Of a DNA stretch of 64,000 nucleotides, positions 9,248-17,378 are shown piece by piece. Position 1 is the stretch's first letter. Every line of letters starts with the position of its first letter. The notes under the pieces are model-generated. The model saw only the letters and a program-made list of their open reading frames with translations, was not told the origin of the DNA and searched no databases. The translations under genes and the position numbers were made by a program. This DNA comes from Oscillospiraceae bacterium (GTDB lineage Bacteria > Bacillota > Clostridia > Oscillospirales > Oscillospiraceae): assembly GCA_031261745.1 (NCBI GenBank), contig JAISJC010000153.1, positions 1 to 64,000 on the forward strand, written 5' to 3'.

Positions 9248-9276
9248 ATTATAGCATAATACCACGCGAATGTAAA
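9248..9276 (-). promoter_or_regulatory. Sigma-A promoter of the two-component operon
   Basis: On the minus strand, TTTACA (9276-9271), a 17-bp spacer and TATAAT (9253-9248) lie 15 bp before the regulator gene. This is a near-consensus housekeeping promoter. Confidence 0.75.
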
Positions 9277-9292
9277 CGGAGGATAAACCGCT

Positions 9293-9628
9293 TTATGCGT
9301 GCGTGCCGCGCACCACCGCTATCCCGCGGGTCTCGATTATGCCCGCGATTTGCGTAATTATCTCGCACTCTACGCCCGGCGAAGGCTCGGAACAGATGCC
9401 GATATGCACGCAGTCCGCCCCGTCTTTTTCAAGGCGCGCGATTTTCTTCGCCATATTTTCGTCGGTCGGGTCGCTGCCGCAGCCGTTGCACTGCATAAAC
9501 GCGACAAGCCGCGCCGGCTCCCCGTATGCGGAAAAGCTACCGGTTTTTTCGTTGAACGCCTTCATACACGCCGCGCCCGTACAGACGTCGGCGGCCTTGC
9601 GGCAAGTGAGAATTGCAATATTTTTCAT
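9293..9628 (-). CDS. CGGC-domain protein
   Basis: The true start is the ATG at 9628 (MKNIAILTCR; 111 aa), which overlaps the stop of the ATPase gene by 4 bp; the longer ORF in the track is a frame extension. The cysteine pattern CRKAADVCTGAAC, then QCNGCGSD, and the segment HIGICSEPSPG match the CGGC domain, a presumed metal- or cofactor-binding fold of anaerobes. As the last gene of the riboswitch-controlled importer operon it may handle corrinoid or a metal, but its biochemical role is unknown. Confidence 0.8.
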   Translation of the reverse strand: MKNIAILTCRKAADVCTGAACMKAFNEKTGSFSAYGEPARLVAFMQCNGCGSDPTDENMAKKIARLEKDGADCVHIGICSEPSPGVECEIITQIAGIIETRGIAVVRGTHA

Positions 9629-10398
9629 AGTGTCTCCTTTAACGGATAGAATGAGATTTGTAATCTGTTGTCGCCGGTGCGCAGCAGCTCCGCGCCGACG
9701 CCGTATATCTCGCGGATAATTTCGGGCGTTAAGACCTCCTCCGGCGACCCGTGCGCGACGACGCTTCCGCACGACAGCGCGTACAGCTCGTCGCAGTACG
9801 CCGCCGCGATATTCAGGTCGTGAATCGCCGCGACAACCGTGCGTTCGGCCGCCTTTACAATGCCCATCAGCTGCAATTGCCGGTTGATGTCGAGGTGGTT
9901 CGTCGGCTCGTCGAGGATCAGGCACGGCGTCTGCTGCGCGAGAGCGCGCGCGAGCAGGACGAGCTGACGCTCCCCGCCGGACAGTGTGCCGAATTCCCGC
10001 GCCGCAAGGCTTGCCAGCCCTACCGCGTTCAGCGCGCCGAACGCGATTTCGTTGTCCCGCGCACTGTCGCGTTCAAGCGCGCGCTTGTGCGGAGCGCGGC
10101 CGAGCATCACCATTTCCAGAACGGTGAACTCAAATCCGCCGTCGCTGTGCTGCGCGACGACGCCGCTCTTTCGCGCGGATTCTTTGACGGAATACGCGCT
10201 CAACGCCTTTCCGTCGAGGAAAACCGCGCCGCCCGACGGTTTCAGCGCACGGTATATGCATTTTAACAGCGTGGTTTTCCCGCTGCCGTTCGGACCGATA
10301 AGTCCGACGAACCGCCCCTCCCCGACCGTAATTGACGTGCCGTTCAGAATCTGCGTTCCGTCGAGCCGCACGCGGATTTCACGGGCTTCAATTTCCAT
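9625..10398 (-). CDS. btuD: Cobalamin-type ABC transporter ATPase
   Basis: The start is set at the ATG at 10398 (MEIEAREIRV), giving 257 aa, the usual length of FecE/BtuD ATPases. It has the Walker A GPNGSGKT (about 36-43), the signature LSGGERQLVLLARAL, the Walker B CLILDEPTNHLD and a switch His in AAIHDLN. It is joined to the permease by a TGATG overlap and to the CGGC gene by ATGA. It energises uptake by the FecCD-type permease. The B12 substrate is inferred from the upstream riboswitch; sequence alone would also allow haem or siderophore. Confidence 0.9.
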   Translation of the reverse strand: MEIEAREIRVRLDGTQILNGTSITVGEGRFVGLIGPNGSGKTTLLKCIYRALKPSGGAVFLDGKALSAYSVKESARKSGVVAQHSDGGFEFTVLEMVMLGRAPHKRALERDSARDNEIAFGALNAVGLASLAAREFGTLSGGERQLVLLARALAQQTPCLILDEPTNHLDINRQLQLMGIVKAAERTVVAAIHDLNIAAAYCDELYALSCGSVVAHGSPEEVLTPEIIREIYGVGAELLRTGDNRLQISFYPLKETL

Positions 10399-11438
10399 CA
10401 CGACTGTCCTCCGAAGCTGTATTTGCGGCTCGCCATAAGATAGACGAAGAACGGCGCGCCTATCATCGCGGTGAGGATTCCGATCGGCAGCTCCGCGCCG
10501 GGGATTACGACGCGGCAGAGTACGTCCGCCCAGACGAGGAATATCGCGCCGCCAAGCGCGCATAGCGGGAGCAGCCTGCGGTGGTCACTGCCGAAAAGCA
10601 TCCGCATTACGTGCGGAACCAGCAACCCGACGAAGCCTATCATACCCGCCGAAAACACCGCGAAACCGACCATAAGTGAGCTGACGAGCATATAGACTAT
10701 CCGGCGGCGGCGCGAGTCCGTACCCAGCGCGACCGCCGTTTCGTCGCCCAGAAGCATCAGATTCAGGCTGCGGAACCGGCTCCAAAAGAACAGAAAGCAC
10801 AGCAGCACGACGGCGATCGTAACGGCGTTTGTCTCCCATTTCGCCGCACCGAGGCCGCCCATCATCCAGTGCGTCACGGACTGAACCCTCTCCGCGCTGC
10901 GCGTCCGGTAGATGATGAAGTTTGAGAACGCGGAGCATACCGCGCTGACCGCCATTCCGGCGAGCAGCAGGCGCACCGTGTTGGCGCGCCCGCCTATGCC
11001 CGCAATCATCGCGACGACGACCGAAACGGCAAACGCGCCCGCAAAGGCCATAATCCCCGCGGCGTTCCCGCCGAGCGCGGTCCCGAACCCCATCAGCAGT
11101 GCCAGCGACGCGCCGAGATACGCACCGGACGACACGCCGAGCGCGTACGGCTCCGCCAGCGGGTTTCTGACTACCGCCTGCATTACCGCTCCGCTGACCG
11201 ACAGTGCCGCGCCGACGGCGATCGCGAGGACGAGCCGCGGCAGACGAATCAGCCACACCACGTCGCGGATTGCGCGTTCCGGTTCAGCGTCCGACAGACC
11301 GAGTTTGTGCGCGATTACGCCGTAGACCTGCGCGACGGGAATGTGCGTCGAGCCGACGGTAACGGCGAGCAAAAGCGACACGCAGAGCGCGGCGATAAGC
11401 ACGAGTATCACTATGCGTCCGAAGAGCTTCCTATTCAT
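10398..11438 (-). CDS. btuC: FecCD/BtuC-family permease
   Basis: The start at the ATG at 11438 (MNRKLFGRIV) gives 346 aa, the normal length for this ten-helix permease family. Family segments are RLPRLVLAIAVGAALSVSGA, NPLAEPYALGVSSGA, and the coupling/C-terminal region GLLVPHVMRMLFGSDHR. It forms the membrane channel of the importer with BtuD and takes substrate from the lipoprotein encoded immediately upstream, 4 bp away. Confidence 0.9.
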   Translation of the reverse strand: MNRKLFGRIVILVLIAALCVSLLLAVTVGSTHIPVAQVYGVIAHKLGLSDAEPERAIRDVVWLIRLPRLVLAIAVGAALSVSGAVMQAVVRNPLAEPYALGVSSGAYLGASLALLMGFGTALGGNAAGIMAFAGAFAVSVVVAMIAGIGGRANTVRLLLAGMAVSAVCSAFSNFIIYRTRSAERVQSVTHWMMGGLGAAKWETNAVTIAVVLLCFLFFWSRFRSLNLMLLGDETAVALGTDSRRRRIVYMLVSSLMVGFAVFSAGMIGFVGLLVPHVMRMLFGSDHRRLLPLCALGGAIFLVWADVLCRVVIPGAELPIGILTAMIGAPFFVYLMASRKYSFGGQS

Positions 11439-11442
11439 ATGT

Positions 11443-12489
11443 TTAGCCGAAAATGCCGGGGAACAGCCCCTCGGCAATCGTGCGTATGCCGTCGCCGGTT
11501 CGCACCGCGGGCGCGTAGATATCGCCGAGCATAATCGCGTACACCTTGCCGTTCTGCACCGCCGACAGGCTCGCGAGGGCCGGATCGTCAAGCAGCTTCG
11601 CGAGCTGCTCGTCGCGCACGGCGTCGCCGCCGCCGTCCGGACGCGGCATATATTCGACGAAAATCACGTCGGGATTCGCGGCGACCAAATCCTCCTTGCC
11701 GATATAGCGTTCGGCGGATTGCATCACTTCAACGCCGAGGCTGCCCGCGATGTCTCCCGCAAGCTCCAAGCCGAAGTTGCGGATTCCGTCGGTATAGAAG
11801 CCCAGAATCGCGACGGTCGGAACGGTCGGCTCCGCCGCGACGGCGGCGCGTGTCGTTTCAATATCCGCGCGCATTTGGTTCAAGAACGCCTCCGCGCGGT
11901 CTTCAACGTCAAAAATCTTTCCGATGTTCAGAATGTCTGTGAATTCGTTTTCCAGAATACGCGCGCCGCCCGCGCGGGTGTTGCTGTTTATGTAGGTGTT
12001 GGTGCCGTTGGCGTGCCAGTAATCGACGTCGCCGAGAGTTTTCTCGCCGAACAGCGAACCCCAGCTGAGAATCAGGTCGGGCTGCATTGTCATAACGGTT
12101 TCGCGGTCCGGCGCAAACACGGACTCGTCATAATTCATCCGTGAAAAGGCGTCTTTCCACTCGTCCTTGACCTCGTTGTCGAGGCCGTACGACGCGAAAA
12201 CACTGTCCTCCAAGCCGAGTACAATCAGCGTTTCAATGCTGCCCTGATAGACCGCGAGAACGCGTTCCGGTGCCTTTTCGTAGGTCGTGGCGACCTCCTC
12301 GCCGGCGTAGTTGTAGGTGATGATGTCCACGGGATAGTGCGATTTCGGGGTTTCTGCGGGTTCTGCCGTTTCGTTTTGCGCCGGAGTCGGGGACGGCGAC
12401 GGTGTTTCCGCCGGCGCGGCGGTGTTGCAGCCGGCTGCGGACAGCAGCAGGCAGAGCGCGAGGGCTGCGAAGAGTGATTTGCGTTTCAT
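11443..12489 (-). CDS. btuF: BtuF/FhuD-type substrate-binding lipoprotein
   Basis: This 348-aa protein has a lipoprotein signal peptide with lipobox SAAGC (Cys21), a Pro/Thr/Glu-rich tether (about 22-50) and a two-lobed periplasmic-binding fold. The typical segments are PERVLAVYQGSIETLIVLGL, then MQPDLILSWG, and later NPDVIFVEYMP. It captures corrinoid outside the membrane for the BtuCD-type permease. It is the first gene after the cobalamin riboswitch and its terminator, and has the SD GAGGTAAC 3 bp before the ATG. Confidence 0.88.
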   Translation of the reverse strand: MKRKSLFAALALCLLLSAAGCNTAAPAETPSPSPTPAQNETAEPAETPKSHYPVDIITYNYAGEEVATTYEKAPERVLAVYQGSIETLIVLGLEDSVFASYGLDNEVKDEWKDAFSRMNYDESVFAPDRETVMTMQPDLILSWGSLFGEKTLGDVDYWHANGTNTYINSNTRAGGARILENEFTDILNIGKIFDVEDRAEAFLNQMRADIETTRAAVAAEPTVPTVAILGFYTDGIRNFGLELAGDIAGSLGVEVMQSAERYIGKEDLVAANPDVIFVEYMPRPDGGGDAVRDEQLAKLLDDPALASLSAVQNGKVYAIMLGDIYAPAVRTGDGIRTIAEGLFPGIFG

Positions 12490-12518
12490 TGAGTTACCTC
12501 CAAAATTTTATTTGCACG

Positions 12519-12549
12519 CAAAAACGGGGCGGCAAAGCTGCCACCCCGT
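12519..12549 (-). terminator. Riboswitch-controlled intrinsic terminator
   Basis: The GC-rich hairpin ACGGGGTGGC / GCCGCCCCGT (minus strand, 12549-12524) is followed by a T-run. It lies between the cobalamin aptamer and btuF, 30 bp before the start codon. This is the expected expression platform: with B12 bound, transcription would stop here. Confidence 0.8.
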
Positions 12550-12654
12550 ACATACGTACATTCAAGTTCGCCGCATACCTGTCCCGCGCTCAAACACGGG
12601 AAAATACGCAAACAAACAAGAACTCATCCGGGTGCCGCAGACGATTCATAACCT

Positions 12655-12815
12655 TACAAGCACAAGCAGGTCTCCTGACTTCGTTCAACGCCTCGCGTCC
12701 CTTCCCAAAAGCGATTGCTTTCAGTGGTTTGACGCAGGCTCCCGTTCACAGTGACGGCCTCGTTCCGGACTTGCACCGGATTCCCTGTTAGTCCCTTGCG
12801 GGAACTTATGCTCAA
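12655..12815 (-). promoter_or_regulatory. Cobalamin riboswitch aptamer
   Basis: On the minus strand the leader has the conserved elements of the B12 riboswitch in order: GGGAA and CCGGTGCAAGTCCGG near the 5' end, GCCACTG-like core segments, and the B12 box AGTCAGGAGACCTGCTTGT at about 12664-12682. The exact ends are approximate. It precedes the BtuFCD-type operon, which fixes that importer's likely substrate as a corrinoid. Confidence 0.93.
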
Positions 12816-12841
12816 TATTAACTTGTCGAAATTACACTTCT

Positions 12842-12870
12842 AATATAACAAGCGGACGCGCGTTTGTCAA
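12842..12870 (-). promoter_or_regulatory. Promoter of the riboswitch/btu operon
   Basis: TTGACA (12870-12865), a 17-bp spacer and TATATT (12847-12842) on the minus strand lie about 30 bp before the start of the aptamer. Confidence 0.75.
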
Positions 12871-12913
12871 GTGTGTTTTTGCCGCCCGACGCGCCTGCTG
12901 TTCATAACAGTGA

Positions 12914-12942
12914 TTGACAATCGCCGCGCCACAGTGTAAAAT
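12914..12942 (+). promoter_or_regulatory. Promoter of the aldose 1-epimerase gene
   Basis: TTGACA (12914-12919), a 17-bp spacer and TAAAAT (12937-12942) are followed by the SD CGGAGG before the ATG at 12970. The promoter is divergent from the btu operon promoter. Confidence 0.8.
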
Positions 12943-12969
12943 AATCCTAAAAACATCGGAGGTAACGCT

Positions 12970-13959
12970 ATGTCAACAGCAGAATTTTTTACCATAAAAA
13001 GCCCGTCGGGGCTTGAAGCCGTGCTGTCGAGCCTCGGCGCGTGCATTATGTCCGTCAAGACGCGCGACCGCGCCGGAACGCTCGGCGAGATTACGCTGGG
13101 CTTCGACACGCCGGAGGAATCCGCGAACAACCCGATGTCGTTCGGCGTGACCATCGGCCGCGTCGCGAACCGCATCGGCGGCTCGCGCTTCACGCTCGGC
13201 GGCAAGGTCTTTGAGCTACCCGCGAACGAGGGGCCGAACCACATTCACGGCGGCCCCAACGGCCTCAGCACCCGCGTCTGGGACGTGGTTTCGCACACGG
13301 ACGACCGCGTCGAGTTCGCGATTGACAGCGCGGACGGCGAAATGGGCTATCCCGGAAACCTGCACACCACGGCGGAATTTACGCTCGACGACGGCGGTTT
13401 ACAGCTCGCAATCCGCGCCGTGACCGACGCTGAAACCGTCGTCAATATGACGAACCACGCGTACTGGAACCTGTCGGGCTTCACGCGCGATATCCTCGCG
13501 CACGAGCTTCAAATCGACGCGGACGAGTACACGCCCTGCGGCTTTAATCTGATTCCGACCGGCGAGTTTCTGCCCGTCGCGGGTACGCCGCTCGACTTCC
13601 GCGAGGCTCACGAACTCGGCGAGCGAATCGCCGAAACCGCTTACGGCGGCTACGACAACAACCTCGTCCTGCGGGACAAATCCCGCGCGCTCCGCCGCGC
13701 GGCGACGCTCTCCGACGCGTCAACGGGCCGCACGCTCACGCTCCACACGAACGCGCATTCTCTGCAAATTTACACGGGCAACGGCATACCGCCGACGCGC
13801 GGTCACGGCGGCGTCGAATATTCGCGCTATTGGGGAATCGCCTTAGAGCCGCAATCCCCGCCCGACGCGCCGAACCGCCCCGAATTTCCGAGTATCGCGC
13901 TCCGCCCCGGCGAAACCTACGAGCAAATCACGCGCTATGAGTTCGGATTACTCGGATAA
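12970..13959 (+). CDS. galM: Aldose 1-epimerase (galactose mutarotase)
   Basis: This 329-aa protein interconverts alpha and beta anomers of hexoses. Family features are GRVANRIGGSRFTLGG near residue 58, PNHIHGGPNGLSTRVWD with the conserved His (about 91-107), NMTNHAYWNLSG with the catalytic His (about 157-168), DNNLVL, and the C-terminal IALEPQSPPDAPN carrying the catalytic Glu. It stands alone under its own promoter, directly upstream of the sporulation sigma gene with a 74-bp gap and no clear terminator, so read-through into sigG is possible. Confidence 0.93.
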   Translation: MSTAEFFTIKSPSGLEAVLSSLGACIMSVKTRDRAGTLGEITLGFDTPEESANNPMSFGVTIGRVANRIGGSRFTLGGKVFELPANEGPNHIHGGPNGLSTRVWDVVSHTDDRVEFAIDSADGEMGYPGNLHTTAEFTLDDGGLQLAIRAVTDAETVVNMTNHAYWNLSGFTRDILAHELQIDADEYTPCGFNLIPTGEFLPVAGTPLDFREAHELGERIAETAYGGYDNNLVLRDKSRALRRAATLSDASTGRTLTLHTNAHSLQIYTGNGIPPTRGHGGVEYSRYWGIALEPQSPPDAPNRPEFPSIALRPGETYEQITRYEFGLLG

Positions 13960-13972
13960 ATTTTTCGACAAC

Positions 13973-14002
13973 TGAATACAACAATCCTCCCGGGGAAATA
14001 CT
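13973..14002 (+). promoter_or_regulatory. Candidate sigma-G/F-type promoter of sigG
   Basis: TGAATA (13973-13978), a 17-bp spacer and AAATACT (13996-14002) resemble the Bacillus sigma-G consensus (TGAATA, then CATACTA). GGGGAAATA at 13992 also resembles a sigma-F -10. Autogenous transcription of sigG is known in Bacillus; here it is inferred from the motif alone. Confidence 0.45.
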
Positions 14003-14028
14003 GACAGAAGTATTTTCACAGGAGGATT
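13983..14028 (+). promoter_or_regulatory. Hairpin that would sequester the sigG Shine-Dalgarno
   Basis: AATCCTCC (13983-13990) is complementary to GGAGGATT (14021-14028), which contains the SD of sigG. Inside lies a second 7-bp stem, AAATACT/AGTATTT, with a 6-nt loop. A transcript entering from upstream would fold the SD into the stem. A transcript starting at the sigma-G-like promoter would lack the 5' strand. Confidence 0.6.
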
Positions 14029-14033
14029 TTTGT

Positions 14034-14807
14034 ATGATAAGCGGCAAGGTAGAAATCTGCGGCGTAAACACGGCGAAGCTGAAAGTCCTCAAAAACGATG
14101 AGACGAACGCGCTCTTGGAGCGCGTAAAGACCGGCGATATGGCGGCGCGCGAGGAGCTTATTAACGGCAACCTGCGCCTCGTGCTGTCGGTGATTCAGAG
14201 GTTCACGAACCGCGGCGAGAACGCGGACGACCTCTTTCAGGTCGGTTGCATCGGATTAATGAAAGCGATCGACAATTTTGACACGTCGCTCGGTCTGCGG
14301 TTTTCGACCTACGGCGTGCCGATGATAATCGGCGAGATTCGCCGCTATCTGCGCGACAATTCGTCGATTCGCGTCTCGCGCGGAATGCGCGACACGGCAT
14401 ATAAGGCGTTGCAGATGAAAGAGCGGCTGCAAGCGGAGACCCAGCGCGAGCCGACGGTGGAGGAGCTTTCCGCCGCGCTCGGAATCCCGCGCGAGGAGGT
14501 CGTGATGGCCCTCGACGCTATTGTTGAGCCTGTCTCGTTGTACGAGCCGCTGTATTCCGACGGCGGCGACACGGTTTACGTCGTTGATTCCGTGCGCGAC
14601 ACCAACAATACGGACGAGTATTGGCTTGAACAAATCGCCCTCGGCGACGCAATCGACAACCTCACCGACCGCGAACGGCATATCCTCGCCCTGCGTTTCT
14701 ACTACGGCAAGACGCAGATGGAGGTCGCGAACGAAATCGGCATATCGCAGGCGCAGGTGTCGCGGCTGGAAAAGAACGCAATCGGCTCGATAAAACGGAA
14801 TATATAA
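14034..14807 (+). CDS. sigG: RNA polymerase sporulation sigma factor, SigG type
   Basis: This 257-aa protein is the late forespore sigma factor. The N-terminal signature KVEICGVNTAKLKVLKNDE is specific to SigG. Region 2 has NLRLVLSVIQRF, DDLFQVGCIGLMKAIDNFD and STYGVPMIIGEIRRYLRDN. Region 3 follows (RVSRGMRD...AYKALQMKERL), and region 4 carries the helix-turn-helix GKTQMEVANEIGISQAQVS. Its presence marks the host as an endospore-former. Translation may be restrained by the SD hairpin and transcription driven by a sigma-F/G-like promoter just upstream. Confidence 0.93.
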   Translation: MISGKVEICGVNTAKLKVLKNDETNALLERVKTGDMAAREELINGNLRLVLSVIQRFTNRGENADDLFQVGCIGLMKAIDNFDTSLGLRFSTYGVPMIIGEIRRYLRDNSSIRVSRGMRDTAYKALQMKERLQAETQREPTVEELSAALGIPREEVVMALDAIVEPVSLYEPLYSDGGDTVYVVDSVRDTNNTDEYWLEQIALGDAIDNLTDRERHILALRFYYGKTQMEVANEIGISQAQVSRLEKNAIGSIKRNI

Positions 14808-14810
14808 GGC

Positions 14811-14853
14811 AAAAGCTCCCGTGACCGGCCTTTCGGCTGTCACGGGAGCTTTT
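14811..14853. terminator. Bidirectional terminator between sigG and the lipoprotein gene
   Basis: AAAAGCTCCCGTGAC pairs with GTCACGGGAGCTTTT around a short loop. The A-run and T-run on opposite sides make it usable in both directions between convergent genes. Confidence 0.85.
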
Positions 14854-14864
14854 CAATGTGCGAA

Positions 14865-15680
14865 TTATACTGCCGGAGTTACCGCTGTGATGTGCGGGTT
14901 GACGCCGTTGTACCAGTACAGGAAACCCTCTAAATCGACTACATCGCCGACATTCAGGGCCTTGACCGCTTCGTAAACGTCGGTACCCGCGCCGGTCAGA
15001 TACGACTCAACCGTGAAGGTGTAGGTCGCGCCGTTGAGGGAGACATTGAAGTACAGGTCGTTGCCGTCCGTACCCGAACCGTCCCAGTTGTACAGGAACG
15101 CAACCTCCGCGCCGTCAAGCTCCTGCGCTTCAACGGTAAGACCCTTGAAGGACACGAACTCGTTCTGATGCTCAATAAGAGCGTCATCGTTACCGAGAAG
15201 AGCGGTGACGTCCGTCGCGGGTGCGATGTAGCTGCCGTCGAGGATTTCAAACGTCGCGCCGGAAGCGATTTCAATCTCGCCGGACCAGGCCGTCTTGAAG
15301 CCGGTGACTCTGATTTTCGTTCCGGGGACGAGCAGCGCGCTGTCGGCCTCGGAGCAGGTCAGCTCGTAGATGAAGTACGCGCCGTCCTCGTCCTGGGTGT
15401 AGACGGTGATTTTGTTGTCCCACCAGGACTGCGTCGCCTGAACATACGCTTCGATTACGACGGCTGATTCAAGCTCCGCCGCGACGTATTCGGCGTAGGT
15501 CAGAACGCCCTCGGACTTCGCGTCCGTTTCGTCCGCGGTTTCGGCGGGTGGTGCCTCTTCGGTGACGGCGGGGGGCGTCGGATCGGCGGTTCCCTCGTCA
15601 ACAGGCTCTTCTTTTGCGGCGCAGGCGGCGAATGCGAATACACACGCGAGCGCGAGCAGGATTGCAATTAGCTTTTTCAT
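14865..15680 (-). CDS. Secreted lipoprotein with a probable OB-fold-like domain
   Basis: This 271-aa protein has a lipoprotein signal (VFAFAACAA, lipobox Cys about residue 20), then an acidic Pro/Glu/Thr tether to about residue 55. Two beta-rich stretches follow (VVIEAYVQATQSWWDNKITV and the EFVSFKGLTVEAQ region) that end in VGDVVDLEGFLYWYNGVNPH. The pattern, VxIEGxV...W...PH, is that of OB-fold-like domains seen in clostridial lipoproteins. No enzyme motif is visible and the function is unknown. It stands alone, bounded by the sigG terminator and a 66-bp gap to the next gene. Confidence 0.75.
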   Translation of the reverse strand: MKKLIAILLALACVFAFAACAAKEEPVDEGTADPTPPAVTEEAPPAETADETDAKSEGVLTYAEYVAAELESAVVIEAYVQATQSWWDNKITVYTQDEDGAYFIYELTCSEADSALLVPGTKIRVTGFKTAWSGEIEIASGATFEILDGSYIAPATDVTALLGNDDALIEHQNEFVSFKGLTVEAQELDGAEVAFLYNWDGSGTDGNDLYFNVSLNGATYTFTVESYLTGAGTDVYEAVKALNVGDVVDLEGFLYWYNGVNPHITAVTPAV

Positions 15681-15746
15681 TACTATTCCCCTTGTTATAT
15701 GTTTATTTTAGTGCGCTTATTTATTATACCTGTTTATGGCAATAAG

Positions 15747-17378
15747 TCAATAGGGATTACGACGCTTTTTTTGATATTTTCTTTTTACAGCCGCCGCTAA
15801 CGCATACAGCGCAATCAATATCCACACGCCGCCCAAAGATAACAGCAGAATCCGCGCGGTTTCGGGCAGTTCGCCCAAATCGTCTCCGCCGGCCGCGCGG
15901 TCGCTCTGCGCACCGACCTGGTCCAGCCGGTACAGCGCGCTCACGTCGTCATATAACTTCTCGATGTATGCCGCGTCGATGCTCTCTTTCCGCTTGACGG
16001 ATTTCACCGTGTTTTCGATGAGCTGACCGGCGGCGTCGCGCAGAGACATTGAGCCGTTGAACGGCGGCGTGATAAACGTATTGTCGATATTATTCAACAA
16101 CAATTCAGACGCTTTTATCTTTACGTAATAATACGTTGTGTTGTTTTCGCCGATTCGGGACAGGTAGTCGCGGTACGCGTCCGAGTTGCGCGCCTTTGTC
16201 GTGACCGGCACATACCCCTCTGTCTCGGAATACGCAATCTGAACCTCGTCGGTCAGCAGATACTGGGCAAACAGCCACGACGCCAGAACCTCCTGCGGAT
16301 TATCCTTGTTGAAAATGCAGACGGACGGTCCCTGCGAAATCATTTGCAGATTCCCTGTATCGTATTGCGGAACCGGCATTACGACGGTCTCAAACCTTAC
16401 GAGTTTATCGGCGGCAATATCGGTGAGCGGCGCGTCTGTCCCCATCCACGTCGCGCCGGCTGTGGAGTCAATCGCGAATATGCACTGACCGGCGTTCAGG
16501 AAATTGCCGGGGTAGCTCGAAATCTTAAACGTCGAGAACGCGCCGTTTTTCACGTGTTCGGCAATCGTGTAGAGCGTCTCCGTCGTCGTGTCATTGAACA
16601 TCTGTATTTCGCCCGCCGCGGTCGCATATCCCGCGCCCTTTTGCCGCAGCTGCTGAATCATCATATTGTCCGTTGACTTGTAAATAAACGGTATCATTAC
16701 GTTTTGACCGTTTACAAGGAACGTGCCGTCCTCGGCTTTTGCCATCGCCGCATCCGAAACCTCCCAGATGAAATCCCACGTGAGCGCGTCGGGCAGCGTG
16801 TAGCCCAACGCCTCGACAAAAGTCTTGTTCACGTAGCACGCCTCTGTCGAACGCATAAAGGGTATCGCGTAGTAGCGTCCGTCAAGTATACTCTCGTCCA
16901 AAAACCGCGGGACAATTTCCGCACGGGTGGGCGCGTCGAATTTGACCTCGCTTCCGCCGAGGCCGTACTTATCATCGGAAAATAAATTATCCAGCGGGAC
17001 AACCGCGTTTGTCCCCGTCTTATACGTCGCGATATGGTCGGGATACGTTATGCAGACATTCGGCGTCGTACCCGTCGAGAGGTTCGTGATAACGTCGTTA
17101 TATATCTTGCCGTAGTCCGTGTACAGGCGCAGGACTACCTTTATGTTCGGATAAAGTGCCTCAAAATCCGCAATCGCTCTCTTGTATATATCCGTCTGCG
17201 CCTTGTTCGTATCGTTCTTCGCCCAGAACGTAATCTCATAATCTTTTGACGTGTCAAAGCTCTCCGGCAGCTCAAACTCGCGCTGTCCGCGGGAGCCGTG
17301 ACACCCCGAAGTCACAAATAACGCCGCGACAAAAACAACAGCGAGGAGTACTGACGCCGCCTTTCGCATTCTGCTCAT
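15747..17378 (-). CDS. CUT1-type extracellular solute-binding protein with extra C-terminal membrane anchor
   Basis: This 543-aa protein has a lipoprotein-like signal (FVTSGC, Cys about residue 27) and the type 1 solute-binding fold (TNKAQTDIYKRAIADFEALY, ANTTPNVC-like hinge, FAQYLLTDEVQIAYSETEGY). Unlike usual binding proteins it ends with a hydrophobic helix (ILLLSLGGVWILIALYALAA, about 508-530) and a basic tail KRKYQKKRRNPY. It is the last gene of a sugar-type ABC operon and overlaps the upstream permease stop by ATGA. The double anchoring suggests a protein permanently tied to the membrane. The ligand is unknown. Confidence 0.85.
   Translation of the reverse strand: MSRMRKAASVLLAVVFVAALFVTSGCHGSRGQREFELPESFDTSKDYEITFWAKNDTNKAQTDIYKRAIADFEALYPNIKVVLRLYTDYGKIYNDVITNLSTGTTPNVCITYPDHIATYKTGTNAVVPLDNLFSDDKYGLGGSEVKFDAPTRAEIVPRFLDESILDGRYYAIPFMRSTEACYVNKTFVEALGYTLPDALTWDFIWEVSDAAMAKAEDGTFLVNGQNVMIPFIYKSTDNMMIQQLRQKGAGYATAAGEIQMFNDTTTETLYTIAEHVKNGAFSTFKISSYPGNFLNAGQCIFAIDSTAGATWMGTDAPLTDIAADKLVRFETVVMPVPQYDTGNLQMISQGPSVCIFNKDNPQEVLASWLFAQYLLTDEVQIAYSETEGYVPVTTKARNSDAYRDYLSRIGENNTTYYYVKIKASELLLNNIDNTFITPPFNGSMSLRDAAGQLIENTVKSVKRKESIDAAYIEKLYDDVSALYRLDQVGAQSDRAAGGDDLGELPETARILLLSLGGVWILIALYALAAAVKRKYQKKRRNPY

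Noticed and set aside
9293-9925. 210-aa version of the CGGC protein
   Set aside because: The N-terminal 99 codons lie in the out-of-frame region of the ATPase gene; the ATG at 9628 gives the family-length protein.
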